From contig JAJFLE010000080.1 of NCBI GenBank assembly GCA_021772835.1, positions 26,530-90,529 on the forward strand: a stretch of DNA of 64,000 bases, written 5' to 3'. Numbering within the stretch: position 1 is the first letter of the stretch; each line of letters starts with the position of its first letter. The notes under the pieces were generated by a model. It was not told where the DNA came from. It saw only the letters and a list, made by a program, of their open reading frames with translations, and searched no databases. The position numbers and the translations under genes are program-made. Of this stretch, positions 1 through 8,273 are shown one piece after another. The stretch is from Mariprofundus sp. (GTDB lineage: Bacteria; Pseudomonadota; Zetaproteobacteria; Mariprofundales; Mariprofundaceae).

Positions 1-1
1 G

Positions 2-250
2 GTCAGATCCAGCATGGCGGCAGGCAACATTGATGCCGTGCTGCTTGGAAGTGCCAAGGCTGCCCACAACTATCTGCGCCGTATCGATAATAAAGCATTA
101 GCCAATCAACCGGTGGTTGTGGTGATCAGTAAAAAACTGGCCACAGCTGCAGAACGTGAAGGGCTAGACGTGCAGGTTGTGGCAAAAGACGCTAGTTTTG
201 AGTCCATGCTAGATACTTTGGCTGATTATTTCGAATCAATTCCTTCCTGA
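2..250 (+). CDS. hemD: Uroporphyrinogen-III synthase, C-terminal part (truncated by window edge)
   Basis: The frame is open from base 2 and ends at TGA 250, giving 82 visible residues. The ATG at 14 is probably internal because the frame continues upstream of it. HemD closes hydroxymethylbilane to uroporphyrinogen III in the cytoplasm. The visible part has the alternating beta/alpha pattern of the last HemD half-domain ([13 protein letters not shown], then [18 protein letters not shown]). The call rests mainly on context: hemB starts 14 bp downstream and hemX/hemY follow, the usual proteobacterial haem arrangement. Confidence 0.8.
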   Translation, partial: VRSSMAAGNIDAVLLGSAKAAHNYLRRIDNKALANQPVVVVISKKLATAAEREGLDVQVVAKDASFESMLDTLADYFESIPS

Positions 251-264
251 AGAGGTGTCACCTT

Positions 265-1254
265 ATGTCCCTGCCTGATCTGATTGTCCGTCCCCGTCGC
301 CTGCGTCGAAACGCTACGATTCGACAGATGGTGCGCGAGACAACATTGTCTGCAAGCGATTTTATTTATCCCCTGTTTGTCGATGAAACGATCGATTCAC
401 CACGTGAGGTGAAAAGCATGCCGGGCGTTTCCCGCATTCCTCTCTCCATGGTTGGTGAGATGACACAGCAGGTCGCATCCCTCGGTATACCAGGCATTAT
501 CCTGTTCGGTATTCCCGTTGAAAAGGATGCAATCGGCTCCGGTGGCTGGGATGACAACGGCATCGTGCAGCAAGCCATTCGCGCGGCAAAAGCCGCCAGC
601 CCTGAAACCTGTGTGATTGCCGACACCTGCTTCTGCGAATACACCGACCACGGTCATTGCGGCGTATTGCACGGCGAGGATGTTAATAACGACGAAACAC
701 TACTCAACCTGCAAAAGGAAGCGGTTTCCTATGCCAGAGCCGGTGTCGATATCGTGGCCCCTTCAGGCATGATGGACGGCATGATTGCCGCCATTCGTGA
801 AGGCCTGGATGAAGCCGGGTTCAAGGATATTCCGATCATGTCCTATGCAGTGAAGTTTGCTTCCGGTTACTTCGGGCCATTCCGTGATGCGGCCGATTCC
901 ACGCCAACATTCGGTGACCGTTCCACCTATCAGATGGATCCGGCAAATCGTCGCGAGGCGCTCAAGGAAGCATGGCTCGATGTTGAAGAGGGTGCGGACA
1001 TGCTCATGGTTAAGCCAGGCCTTGCCTATATGGATATTATCCGGGAAGTGAAGGATGCCACCAATCTGCCGCTGGCTGTGTACAATGTTTCAGGCGAATA
1101 TGCCATGGTAAAAGCGGCCGCTGAAAAAGGCTGGATTGATGAGAAGCGCGTCGTATTGGAAACCATGCTTAGCTTTAAACGTGCAGGTGCCGACCTGATT
1201 CTTTCCTATCATGCACTGGACGTGGCTCGCTGGTTGCGAGAAGATAAGGGATAA
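265..1254 (+). CDS. hemB: Delta-aminolevulinic acid dehydratase (porphobilinogen synthase)
   Basis: Condenses two 5-aminolevulinate molecules to porphobilinogen in the cytoplasm. The 329 residues are full length. The zinc-site motif [13 protein letters not shown] supplies Cys122, Cys124 and Cys132, so this is the Zn-dependent type rather than the Mg type with Asp replacements. The two Schiff-base lysines are visible as Lys197 (SYAVKFAS) and Lys250 (MLMVKPG). The ATG at 265 follows an AGAGG ribosome site just after the hemD stop. The stop lies one base before the hemX start, so the genes are probably co-transcribed and translationally linked. Confidence 0.97.
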   Translation: MSLPDLIVRPRRLRRNATIRQMVRETTLSASDFIYPLFVDETIDSPREVKSMPGVSRIPLSMVGEMTQQVASLGIPGIILFGIPVEKDAIGSGGWDDNGIVQQAIRAAKAASPETCVIADTCFCEYTDHGHCGVLHGEDVNNDETLLNLQKEAVSYARAGVDIVAPSGMMDGMIAAIREGLDEAGFKDIPIMSYAVKFASGYFGPFRDAADSTPTFGDRSTYQMDPANRREALKEAWLDVEEGADMLMVKPGLAYMDIIREVKDATNLPLAVYNVSGEYAMVKAAAEKGWIDEKRVVLETMLSFKRAGADLILSYHALDVARWLREDKG

Positions 1255-1255
1255 G

Positions 1256-2356
1256 ATGAGCGAGAAAGAAGATAAACCTGAATTTCAGGGTGGCAATTCA
1301 GGTCCCCGTCTAACCGAGGCTGTTATTGCAGCGGCTGAATCCGAGCCATCTGGAAACGATGAGAAGAGTTCATCCGGCATATTGAAGTTCTTTATTTTTC
1401 TACTCATCGTTATAGCCATTGTTGCTGGCGGTCTGGCGAGCAACGGTCAACTCATCCCGATGCTCGAATCAGCCAAAACAACAATCAACGAAAAGCTGGC
1501 CATCCTGAATGCCAGCACTGAATCGGATGGATTCACACTTGGCGAGCAGACGGCAGATGACCCCGCATCAACCGCTTCACCCACACCTGAATTCGAAGCC
1601 TTGCAAAATGAACTGGATGCAGAAGCGACTGCGGAGCAAACGCCTGAATTTGAGCAGACAGACACTCTTATCGAGCCAGTGAATCCTTCTTCCGAGCGGG
1701 TGAGCGAGCTACTGGCTACGATTGATGGCCTGCGTAACGAAATAGGTACGATGGAATCCTCCCATCGCGCATTGCGAAAACAAATGCATGAACAGCAGCA
1801 GGAAAACCTGCAGGCTCGCCTGCGCTGGATCACTGACCCGGCCAACCGTCTACCTCAACTGGAGTTAGCCTGGAGTGAAATCTCCAAGCTGCCTGACCTG
1901 AGTGATAACCAGCGTAAAACCGCCTCACAGATGCACAGTATGGCACTTAAAAGTACGCATGCAGTGCAGTCATGGCAGGTTGAGTTAAATAACTGGGCTG
2001 ACAAATTCGCACTGCCTGAAGAAAAAGAAATTACAGTGAAACCGGAATACCCGTGGCTGGCCTGGCTGGCCGGACAGTTTCACCTGCGCAGGGCACCAAC
2101 TGCCGAGGCGCTCAAACTGGCAAAATTGCGTGATCGTTTGCTTGAATCCGGTCGCCTGCTTTCGCTTGAGAAATGGCCAAACCAGGCTGACTGGCTGATA
2201 TTACGCAATGATCTTCTGCTGGCTGCGAGCAAACTGAACAATGCTCAACCGGTCGAGCTTGGCCTGCCGGAAGACTTCAGTGCCATGCAGCGCGATATTG
2301 AAAGCATTCGTTCAACCGCCGCCAAGTGGGCAGAAGGCAAGAAGGGAGAGATCTGA
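1256..2356 (+). CDS. hemX: HemX-family membrane protein
   Basis: A 366-aa protein with an acidic N-terminus, one membrane helix near residues 40-65 (ILKFFIFLLIVIAIVAGG), a low-complexity Glu/Thr/Ala stretch, then a helical coiled-coil-rich periplasmic domain. This is the layout of HemX, annotated as a uroporphyrinogen-III C-methyltransferase-like protein although its exact role is unresolved. ATG 1256 is preferred over the upstream in-frame ATG at 1211, which lies inside hemB; it lies one base after the hemB stop. Its stop overlaps the hemY start as TGATG. Confidence 0.85.
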   Translation: MSEKEDKPEFQGGNSGPRLTEAVIAAAESEPSGNDEKSSSGILKFFIFLLIVIAIVAGGLASNGQLIPMLESAKTTINEKLAILNASTESDGFTLGEQTADDPASTASPTPEFEALQNELDAEATAEQTPEFEQTDTLIEPVNPSSERVSELLATIDGLRNEIGTMESSHRALRKQMHEQQQENLQARLRWITDPANRLPQLELAWSEISKLPDLSDNQRKTASQMHSMALKSTHAVQSWQVELNNWADKFALPEEKEITVKPEYPWLAWLAGQFHLRRAPTAEALKLAKLRDRLLESGRLLSLEKWPNQADWLILRNDLLLAASKLNNAQPVELGLPEDFSAMQRDIESIRSTAAKWAEGKKGEI

Positions 2357-3507
2357 TGCGATTGGTATTTTTGCTGGTTCTGGCCCTACTCATCACAATT
2401 GCACTGATAGTATTTCCGGACATTGCCGATCAGGAATTACGTCTGGAAGCATTCGGCTGGATATTCGAAACACGTCAGGGTGCATTTATTGTTGCTTTGC
2501 TGGCGATTTTATTTGCAGCCGCTCTGTTGCGCCTGTTTGTGCGTGCACTGTTTGCCGGCCCGGGCACTGTCTGGCGCTCGCTCAGAGGCGGTAGCAACAA
2601 ACGCCGGGATGCTCGACTTCGCGAAGGCCTGGCTCAGTGGCTGGATAATCGCGGTGATTTTGGCGCCAGGGCAATGAAACGCTCGAAGGGTGTTCTGCCT
2701 GACTGGGCCATGGATATGTTGAAAACACTTGGCATCCCTGCCAAAGATCAGGCGGTTGCAACGGACAAAGAGGATACACTGGTAGTCGCTCTGGCCGCAC
2801 GCATTGCTACTGATCCAAGTGTTCACAGCAAACCGGATCTGGTGGCGCGCAAAGCTCATCTTGAGGCATGGTTGAATGTACATCCCAATGCACCTCTGGC
2901 GCTGTCACGCCTGGCCGATGTGGCGGAAGAGGAGGGCGACTGGCCAAAGGTAGTTGAGTTACTTGAATCCGAATGGAAACAAGGCCATCGCTCAGCGCAT
3001 TCGGTAAAGCCGCAGCTGACGAATGCATATCTCAAACTGGCTGCCGATCAGCCTGAACAAGCGATGGGGCATTTGCGCAAAGCCTATCGTTTGCTGCCAG
3101 ACAATGATGATGTTCAGCTTGCTTACGGTGATGCTCTGCTCCTCAGTGGAGAAAGGGCAACGGCTCAGCGCCTGTGGACTGGCTACCTGGATCAGCACAA
3201 CGCCCTTGACGTTGCGCATGCCTTGCTAGAGTTGCAGAGGCAAGATCCTATTCGCGCCTATCGAAAACTTGAGGGCCTGAAAGATGCTGAAATGAACGTG
3301 GCGCAGCGTTGGTTGCGTGCTGAACTTGCCCATGCTGCCAAGTTAGAAGGCCTGGCTTTTGAGCAAATGCAGGCATTGGCAGAGGATGCTCCATGCCTTG
3401 CAGCATGGAACAGCCTTGCAAATTGGTTTCATGAAAAAAGTGACTTTGAACAGGCTGCTGCATGTTATCGTCGCGCATTGGAAATCACGACCTCCGCAAA
3501 CCAATAG
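2356..3507 (+). CDS. hemY: HemY, inner-membrane TPR protein of the haem operon
   Basis: A 383-aa protein with two N-terminal membrane helices (about residues 2-22 and 38-60) followed by tetratricopeptide-like repeats to the C-terminus, for example FEQAAACYRRALEI at the end. This is the architecture of proteobacterial HemY, a porphyrin-pathway-associated protein distinct from the Bacillus oxidase of the same name. ATG 2356 overlaps the hemX stop, and the length is close to E. coli HemY. It is the last gene of the haem operon; a strong promoter-like element begins 15 bp after its stop. Confidence 0.9.
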   Translation: MRLVFLLVLALLITIALIVFPDIADQELRLEAFGWIFETRQGAFIVALLAILFAAALLRLFVRALFAGPGTVWRSLRGGSNKRRDARLREGLAQWLDNRGDFGARAMKRSKGVLPDWAMDMLKTLGIPAKDQAVATDKEDTLVVALAARIATDPSVHSKPDLVARKAHLEAWLNVHPNAPLALSRLADVAEEEGDWPKVVELLESEWKQGHRSAHSVKPQLTNAYLKLAADQPEQAMGHLRKAYRLLPDNDDVQLAYGDALLLSGERATAQRLWTGYLDQHNALDVAHALLELQRQDPIRAYRKLEGLKDAEMNVAQRWLRAELAHAAKLEGLAFEQMQALAEDAPCLAAWNSLANWFHEKSDFEQAAACYRRALEITTSANQ

Positions 3508-3521
3508 CGGGTTTCATTAGC

Positions 3522-3550
3522 TTGACAAAAACGGAATTATTTTCTACTAA
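3522..3550 (+). promoter_or_regulatory. Sigma70-type promoter candidate after hemY
   Basis: A perfect -35 TTGACA (3522-3527) is followed after exactly 17 bp by TACTAA (3545-3550), a weak -10. Transcription would start near 3557. It lies in the gap after hemY and fires directly into the two hairpins described next. Confidence 0.6.
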
Positions 3551-3556
3551 TAAAGC

Positions 3557-3619
3557 ATAAGAAGTATAGCGGCTCTCTTGAGCCGCTGGCGGTCACCGAC
3601 GGGTGGCCGCCTTTGTTTT
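3557..3619 (+). ncRNA. Candidate short RNA or attenuated leader: two tandem hairpins
   Basis: Hairpin 1 is a perfect 8-bp stem (3568-3575 with 3580-3587, loop TCTT). Hairpin 2 immediately follows with a 10-bp stem containing one G-T pair (3588-3597 with 3602-3611, loop GACG) and then TTTGTTTT (3612-3619), a good intrinsic terminator. With the promoter 5' of it this would give an RNA of about 63 nt. The alternatives are an attenuator for the Rieske gene at 3675, or simply the haem-operon terminator. No known family was recognised. Confidence 0.5.
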
Positions 3620-3674
3620 AAGTGTTGGATGCGGATTCCTGGACATCCATTTTATCACTGCCGGGGTTATCCAA

Positions 3675-4067
3675 ATGACTGGAAAAAATGAAGAAAAGAC
3701 TGTGTGGCAGTGCATCGAACGTCCGAAAGAGGGACAGGCAACCTGTTTCGACCTGAAATCAACACTGCTTCTTTCAACCGGTCAATACGTTGAAATCTCT
3801 GAGCAGGGCTTTCTGATCTGTTTTCAAGGCAAGTTGCGGGCATGGCGCAACCACTGCCCGCATGCAGGCTCCCCGTTGGACTGGAATCCCGGCCAGTTTT
3901 TTACTGAGGAGGGCGACCTTCTCGTCTGTCATACCCACGGAGCCTTGTTTAATCCCCTTTCCGGCGACTGCCTCTCCGGCCCCTGCCCGCGCGGCCTGTT
4001 TCCCCTTGCATTTAAAGAAGATGATCACGAAGTTTATGTCCCCGTATCCGCAGAGCACCCGAGTTGA
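3675..4067 (+). CDS. Rieske [2Fe-2S] protein
   Basis: A 130-aa soluble protein with a complete Rieske cluster site: Cys61-Pro-His63 and Cys85-His-Thr-His88, separated by a 21-residue loop. It has no signal peptide or membrane helix, so it is a cytoplasmic ferredoxin-like protein rather than a bc1 Rieske subunit. ATG 3675 is chosen over the upstream in-frame GTG at 3603, because 3603 lies in the terminator stem. No partner oxygenase is adjacent; the next gene converges on it. Confidence 0.85.
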   Translation: MTGKNEEKTVWQCIERPKEGQATCFDLKSTLLLSTGQYVEISEQGFLICFQGKLRAWRNHCPHAGSPLDWNPGQFFTEEGDLLVCHTHGALFNPLSGDCLSGPCPRGLFPLAFKEDDHEVYVPVSAEHPS

Positions 4068-4103
4068 TCCAAACGTTTTCACCAAATCCAGATTAATGTA
4101 TCC

Positions 4104-4697
4104 CTAAGGTTTGAATCCATGGCAGGCGCGCGCCAGAAAATCCATGTGATCAAGACCGAAGAAAAGTTCGCTGCGGCCTTTGGGCGGATGCAGGACAAAT
4201 GTAGGCACACCAAAGGCGCCAGCTTTTAGAGCGGCATGGGTATTGGGTTCAAAATCGTCGTTCTGCTGACTTAACCATGTGCGTGGCAACCGTTTGGCTT
4301 CAAATATTTGCGCCATCCAGCTTTCATCTTTTGGGTTAACAGCTCCCGACCATAAGGTTTCAAATATGGCCAGACAGAATGCCACCCGTTGTTCACCTTG
4401 TAGTGCGCCTGCAATACGCATCGCGGGCCTGCTATCGAATGTACCGGGGCGAATCATTTTGAACGGCACGTCCAGATAAGCCGCCCAACGCTTGAGGTCA
4501 CGTAAGGAATACAACGCTTTGTTTTTAATCAGGCTCGGCGGTGTATTGCCTGACAGTTTGATCAGACGAGGAAGGTTCACCGGCAACCAGTTGAACGACG
4601 CCTCATACTGCTGTTCAAACGAAATAATCTGAGTTGCAGCCAGATAACTGTAGGGACTGATAAAATCAAAATAGAAATCAATGGCTGGCTTACTCAT
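4104..4697 (-). CDS. 2-hydroxychromene-2-carboxylate isomerase-like (DsbA-fold) protein
   Basis: A 197-aa protein starting MSKPAIDFYFDFISPYSY, the typical start of the HCCA isomerase/DsbA-like family, where the Ser after the first strand is the glutathione-binding residue. The C-terminal GAFGVPTFVL matches the cis-proline loop. Family members isomerise aromatic degradation intermediates with glutathione, but many have unknown substrates. Start 4697 (or 4709) overlaps the end of the upstream DUF4442 gene by 8 bp, so they form one operon. No naphthalene pathway genes are nearby, so the substrate is unknown. Confidence 0.85.
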   Translation of the reverse strand: MSKPAIDFYFDFISPYSYLAATQIISFEQQYEASFNWLPVNLPRLIKLSGNTPPSLIKNKALYSLRDLKRWAAYLDVPFKMIRPGTFDSRPAMRIAGALQGEQRVAFCLAIFETLWSGAVNPKDESWMAQIFEAKRLPRTWLSQQNDDFEPNTHAALKAGAFGVPTFVLHPPKGRSELFFGLDHMDFLARACHGFKP

Positions 4698-5178
4698 GAT
4701 GGCCGACATAGCCCTTGGGCCGAATGGCAACGGTATTTTTGATGCGCGTACACACTTTGCCATCTTCCCTAACATAGTGCATTTCAAAACATGGGGTTGA
4801 TTTTCCGGACTCGGCCAGTTCGTTGGTTATCTTATCTGCCAATGATTCGTCAAAATCAAAATGCAAAACCAGATTGGAGTTGCCGACACGAATAAACTCG
4901 ATCTCCAGCTTTTTGGTGGCAACACGATATCCGGGAAAGCGCTTCAGGCAGGCAAGGGCTGGCACCGGATCGGCAAGACTGGCCTGAAAACCACCAAACA
5001 TGTTACCGGCAGCATTGGCAGATACCCAGTTAAGCGGCAGAAGTATGCGCGCGCTGCTCCAGTCTGCTTTTAGCGCCAGCACTTTCACTCGCATCAAGAA
5101 ATAGGGTGGAAACAGCTCAAAGCGGCGCTTGGCAGATATAAAACGCAGCGCACGCATAGAGTGGATACTACTGCGCAT
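4690..5178 (-). CDS. DUF4442 hotdog-fold protein
   Basis: A 162-aa protein from ATG 5178; GTG 5193 would add five residues. The central NMFGGFQASLADPVPALA segment and the following KLEIEFIRVG strand resemble DUF4442 hotdog proteins, related to thioesterases acting on acyl-CoA-like substrates. The catalytic role is unproven. It is the first gene of a two-gene leftward operon with the isomerase homologue and diverges from the HxlR-type regulator, which may control it. Confidence 0.7.
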   Translation of the reverse strand: MRSSIHSMRALRFISAKRRFELFPPYFLMRVKVLALKADWSSARILLPLNWVSANAAGNMFGGFQASLADPVPALACLKRFPGYRVATKKLEIEFIRVGNSNLVLHFDFDESLADKITNELAESGKSTPCFEMHYVREDGKVCTRIKNTVAIRPKGYVGHHE

Positions 5179-5198
5179 GCGCAGGAAATACACAGCAA

Positions 5199-5216
5199 CT
5201 ATATTGTAACATATAG
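5199..5216. promoter_or_regulatory. Dyad in the divergent DUF4442/HxlR promoter region
   Basis: CTATAT (5199-5204) and ATATAG (5211-5216) form a 6-bp inverted repeat around a 6-bp centre. Further CTATAGT copies occur at about 5267 and 5312. The AT-rich dyad lies just upstream of the DUF4442 start and is a plausible HxlR operator; no binding consensus was checked. Confidence 0.35.
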
Positions 5217-5325
5217 ATTTTAATATAAGTCTCCTTAGGGAACTAAATCATACCCGCAGTGGTCTCTATAGTAAACTAACAATCAAAAATGTAGGTTTCC
5301 TTTGGATACTCGCTATAGTTCACGC

Positions 5326-5838
5326 ATGACTTTCGACTTTCAACGCGAAGCGCCATGTCCAATCTCCCAACTCCTTGAGTTGGTAGGTGACCGTTGGTCA
5401 CTGTTGATTATAAGGGATGCTTTCTACGGTGTCAGGCGTTTTGATGGTTTTCAGAAGCACCTTGGTATTTCCAAGAAGGTGCTGACCATGCGTTTAAATA
5501 TGCTGGTGCAAGCTGAAATTTTCAAAAAAGAGCTCTATCAGCAGCAGCCGGATCGATATGAATATCGGCTTACAAGCAAGGGCCGCGAACTGTTTCCGGT
5601 CTTGCTAACCATGATGCGCTGGGGAAATCGCTGGTTGACTCCGGCAGGACAAGAAACCGTGCAGTTGCTTCATGCTAGTTGTGGAGAAAAGATAGAGCCC
5701 AAACTGGTCTGCAGTCATTGTGAGCAGCCTGTTACACCGGCTCGTGTGCAAGCCATGCCTGGCCCGGGGGCAAGCCGTGAAGCCGTACAGCTTTTGCGTC
5801 AGATTGTCAGCAAATCCGGGAAAAAATCTGTTTTGTGA
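5326..5838 (+). CDS. HxlR-family winged-helix transcriptional regulator
   Basis: A 170-aa protein with the HxlR signature: a conserved Cys near residue 11 before PISQLLELVGDRWSLLIIRD, a recognition helix in GISKKVLTMRLNML, and the wing LTSKGRELFPVL. The C-terminus adds a CSHC pair that could bind a metal or act as a thiol sensor. ATG 5326 is chosen over the upstream in-frame TTG at 5302. It diverges from the DUF4442/isomerase pair, which is its most likely target together with its own promoter. Confidence 0.9.
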   Translation: MTFDFQREAPCPISQLLELVGDRWSLLIIRDAFYGVRRFDGFQKHLGISKKVLTMRLNMLVQAEIFKKELYQQQPDRYEYRLTSKGRELFPVLLTMMRWGNRWLTPAGQETVQLLHASCGEKIEPKLVCSHCEQPVTPARVQAMPGPGASREAVQLLRQIVSKSGKKSVL

Positions 5839-5900
5839 GCAGGCACAAGGATTGAGTCGAAGCGCTCTGCAATAGTCGACACTGTTGAAGTAGCGTATAG

Positions 5901-5919
5901 TTCAATAATAATCATTATC
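5901..5919 (+). promoter_or_regulatory. Fur-box-like operator
   Basis: This 19-bp stretch matches the classical Fur consensus (GATAATGATAATCATTATC) at 15 of 19 positions, with the entire right half AATCATTATC intact. It lies 24 bp upstream of the start codon of the GAF-PP2C gene, in the region where a promoter would sit, so iron-dependent repression is likely. Confidence 0.6.
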
Positions 5920-5942
5920 GCTTTGCGAGAGAGGGGTAGGCG

Positions 5943-7205
5943 TTGGAGCAACAGGAACTGCAAAAACAGAATGAGCGGCTGCTAAAGGCGCTGGAGATTA
6001 ACCAGCTTATTGCTGGTGAATTGCAACTGGGTCCGTTGCTTAAGAAGGTAATGAAGCTGACTCAGTCGATCATGAGCTCAGAAAGCTGCTCGCTGTTTCT
6101 TTACGATGAGAAAACAGATGAGTTGGTATTCAATGTCTGTTCAGGTGAAAAAGAGGATAAACTGCGGGAGATATGTCGCCTGCCTATGGGTAGCGGCATC
6201 GTCGGATGGTGTGCAGAACATGGCGAAACGGTTCGCATTGCCGATGTATATGATGACTCTCGATTTGTTGTTGAGTTTGACAGGCAGACCAAGTTCACCA
6301 CGCGCAATATGATCTCAGCCCCTTTGTTTGTGCATAACAAGCTTATTGGCGTTTGTCAGGTCATCAATCACCAGCATGGTGAATTCTCGAAATCCGATGA
6401 AAAGCTGTTGGAATCGTTAGTTCCGATGGTCGCCATTGCCATTGATAATGCGCGAGCACATCAGCGCCTGCTTGATCGCGAATTGTTTCAACATGACCTT
6501 GTTCTGGCCAAATCGATTCAGGATTCATTTCTGCCTGCGACACCACCTGAAGTGGCCGGTTACCATGCCGATTTTCATATGCGCTCAGCATTCGAGGTAG
6601 GTGGCGATTTCTATGATGCAATACGGATGCCCGATCAGCGTATCGCCTACATTATCGGTGATATTTCCGGCAAAGGCGTTTCGGCGGCTATGATCATGTC
6701 TTCAATTCTCAGTGATATGCGCATGGAGCTTTCGTATGGCGGCAATGCCGGTGAAATCCTCAGTCGATTCAACCAGACGCTGTGCAAGAAGGCCCAGAGT
6801 GGCATGTTTGTCACTCTCGTCCTGATGGTCCTGGATCCAGTGCTACATCGCCTGGAAGTCGCCAATGCAGGTCATTTGCCCCCTATCCATATACTTCAGG
6901 AGAGAATCTGGCAGCACGGTGAAGCATCAGGCCCACCTGGCGGAATCGTTTCAGATATCAACTACGATTGCGATGTGTTGAATCTGCAGGCAGGTGAAAT
7001 GGTGTTGTTGTACACCGACGGCATTACAGAGGCGCGCAATGAAAGCGATGAGATGCTCGGAGCTGGCAGGCTGATGAGCTGGCTGGATGATGCACCGGCA
7101 TCTCCCGATGCATGCATCGAATACCTGACTGACTGCCTCAGCCAATATGCCGGAAATGCCCAGCAGAGTGATGATATTACGTTGTTGATGCTTGGGCGCG
7201 ACTAA
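5943..7205 (+). CDS. GAF-domain PP2C (RsbU/SpoIIE-type) serine phosphatase
   Basis: 420 aa from TTG 5943 after a strong GAGAGGGG ribosome site. It starts with a short coiled coil, then a GAF sensor domain (about residues 20-175), then a PP2C phosphatase domain with its metal-binding motifs VGGDFYD, GDISGKGVSAA, LYTDGITEARN and QSDDITLL. Family members dephosphorylate STAS-domain anti-anti-sigma factors in partner-switching pathways and respond to small ligands or redox through GAF. No partner STAS or kinase gene is adjacent. The Fur-like box upstream suggests iron control. Confidence 0.9.
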   Translation: MEQQELQKQNERLLKALEINQLIAGELQLGPLLKKVMKLTQSIMSSESCSLFLYDEKTDELVFNVCSGEKEDKLREICRLPMGSGIVGWCAEHGETVRIADVYDDSRFVVEFDRQTKFTTRNMISAPLFVHNKLIGVCQVINHQHGEFSKSDEKLLESLVPMVAIAIDNARAHQRLLDRELFQHDLVLAKSIQDSFLPATPPEVAGYHADFHMRSAFEVGGDFYDAIRMPDQRIAYIIGDISGKGVSAAMIMSSILSDMRMELSYGGNAGEILSRFNQTLCKKAQSGMFVTLVLMVLDPVLHRLEVANAGHLPPIHILQERIWQHGEASGPPGGIVSDINYDCDVLNLQAGEMVLLYTDGITEARNESDEMLGAGRLMSWLDDAPASPDACIEYLTDCLSQYAGNAQQSDDITLLMLGRD

Positions 7206-7212
7206 TCCTGAG

Positions 7213-7758
7213 CTATTCGCTAAAGGGGAGCTTGCCCGTTTCATAAACAGCCTTCAGTGCTGCGACGGTCTCCGGATCAGCCCAGGGTAGTGTGCCTGGA
7301 ATCCTCTCAACCACGACCCCATCACGGTTAATAATGAATGTTTCAGGAAAGCGGAACGATTTGAAAATCGGCGCAGCAATTTTTTCTCCGCCCTGATCCC
7401 AGAACATAGGGAAACTCACCTGAGTCTCGGTTACAAAGGCTTTCACATCGTCCAGATTGTTGTCTACTGAAATCCCCGCTACCAGGAACTTGTCTGCTGG
7501 CAGCAGCTGGGACAGACGGACGAGATCGGGCATTTCCTTGCGGCATGGCGGGCACCACGTCGCCCATGCATTAAGAATGACAACTTTACCTGCAAAGAGT
7601 TTCTGATTGTCGACCATCTCACCGACCAAGGGTTGCATCTGAAAAGCGGGCATTTTAGCGCCTTTTTTGACGAAGGCTTGCTCGGTTTCGGTTCCGCAGC
7701 CAGCGAGCAGTGCCGCGGTTAGAAATACAGTTGCAATAGAGAGAATTATCCGCTTCAT
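7213..7758 (-). CDS. TlpA/ResA-type thioredoxin lipoprotein
   Basis: 181 aa with a lipobox (LLAGC, Cys21) and a thioredoxin-like fold carrying the redox pair Cys69-Pro-Pro-Cys72 and the cis-Pro region FRFPETFIINRDG. It is a periplasmic membrane-anchored disulfide reductase of the TlpA/ResA type, a family used in cytochrome c or copper-centre maturation. It lies 28 bp downstream of the DUF411 gene and ends the copper block, so a role in keeping metal-ligand cysteines reduced is plausible but inferred. Confidence 0.88.
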   Translation of the reverse strand: MKRIILSIATVFLTAALLAGCGTETEQAFVKKGAKMPAFQMQPLVGEMVDNQKLFAGKVVILNAWATWCPPCRKEMPDLVRLSQLLPADKFLVAGISVDNNLDDVKAFVTETQVSFPMFWDQGGEKIAAPIFKSFRFPETFIINRDGVVVERIPGTLPWADPETVAALKAVYETGKLPFSE

Positions 7759-7786
7759 TCTTAAATCCTTTGCTCGTCAGTTTCGA

Positions 7787-8263
7787 TTATTTATAGCTAT
7801 GGTATACGTGACTGTTGCCTTGTTTGTCGAAGCTTAACACATCATAACCTTTCGGTGGTAATCCCTCCGGTTGCATGCCGGGAGATTTCATCGGCATGCC
7901 GGGCGCAGTCAAACCCGTTATGGCCGGGCGCTCCTTGAGCAGGCGTTTGATGTCATCTGCTGGTACGTGCCCTTCAATAATATAACCATCAACAATGGCC
8001 GTATGACAGGAGGCAAGAGCTGCAGGTACGCCGTACTCAGATTTCACGCTACCCATGTCATGGCTGAGTTTTTCGGTAACCGTAAAACCTTCCGCCTTGA
8101 GGTGTTTGGCCCAGTCACCGCAACAACCGCAGTTCGGGTCTTTGTACATGACTACTTCAGTCGCTGAAACTTGCTCAACTGCATTACAGGCAAGCAGGAG
8201 AGCTGCAAAACTTGTCAGGAGCAGCCTTGACCATTTGGATTTTGATGTTTTGGGGTAATGCAT
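7787..8263 (-). CDS. DUF411 periplasmic copper-binding-type protein
   Basis: 158 aa with an N-terminal signal peptide, then the DUF411 core: MYKDPNCGCCGDWAKHL, GVPAALASCHTAIVDGY, IEGHVPADDI, GLTAPGMPMKSPGM. The Cys cluster and Met-rich loop are characteristic of this family, which is repeatedly found in copper resistance loci and presumed to bind Cu in the periplasm. It lies 10 bp after the copA stop, so it is almost certainly in the same transcript. Confidence 0.88.
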   Translation of the reverse strand: MHYPKTSKSKWSRLLLTSFAALLLACNAVEQVSATEVVMYKDPNCGCCGDWAKHLKAEGFTVTEKLSHDMGSVKSEYGVPAALASCHTAIVDGYIIEGHVPADDIKRLLKERPAITGLTAPGMPMKSPGMQPEGLPPKGYDVLSFDKQGNSHVYHSYK

Positions 8264-8273
8264 ATCTCTCTCC

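Noticed and set aside
5229..5245. CTCCTTAGGGA segment shared with the copA upstream region
   Set aside because: A match of about 14 bp is expected by chance several times in 64 kb on both strands.
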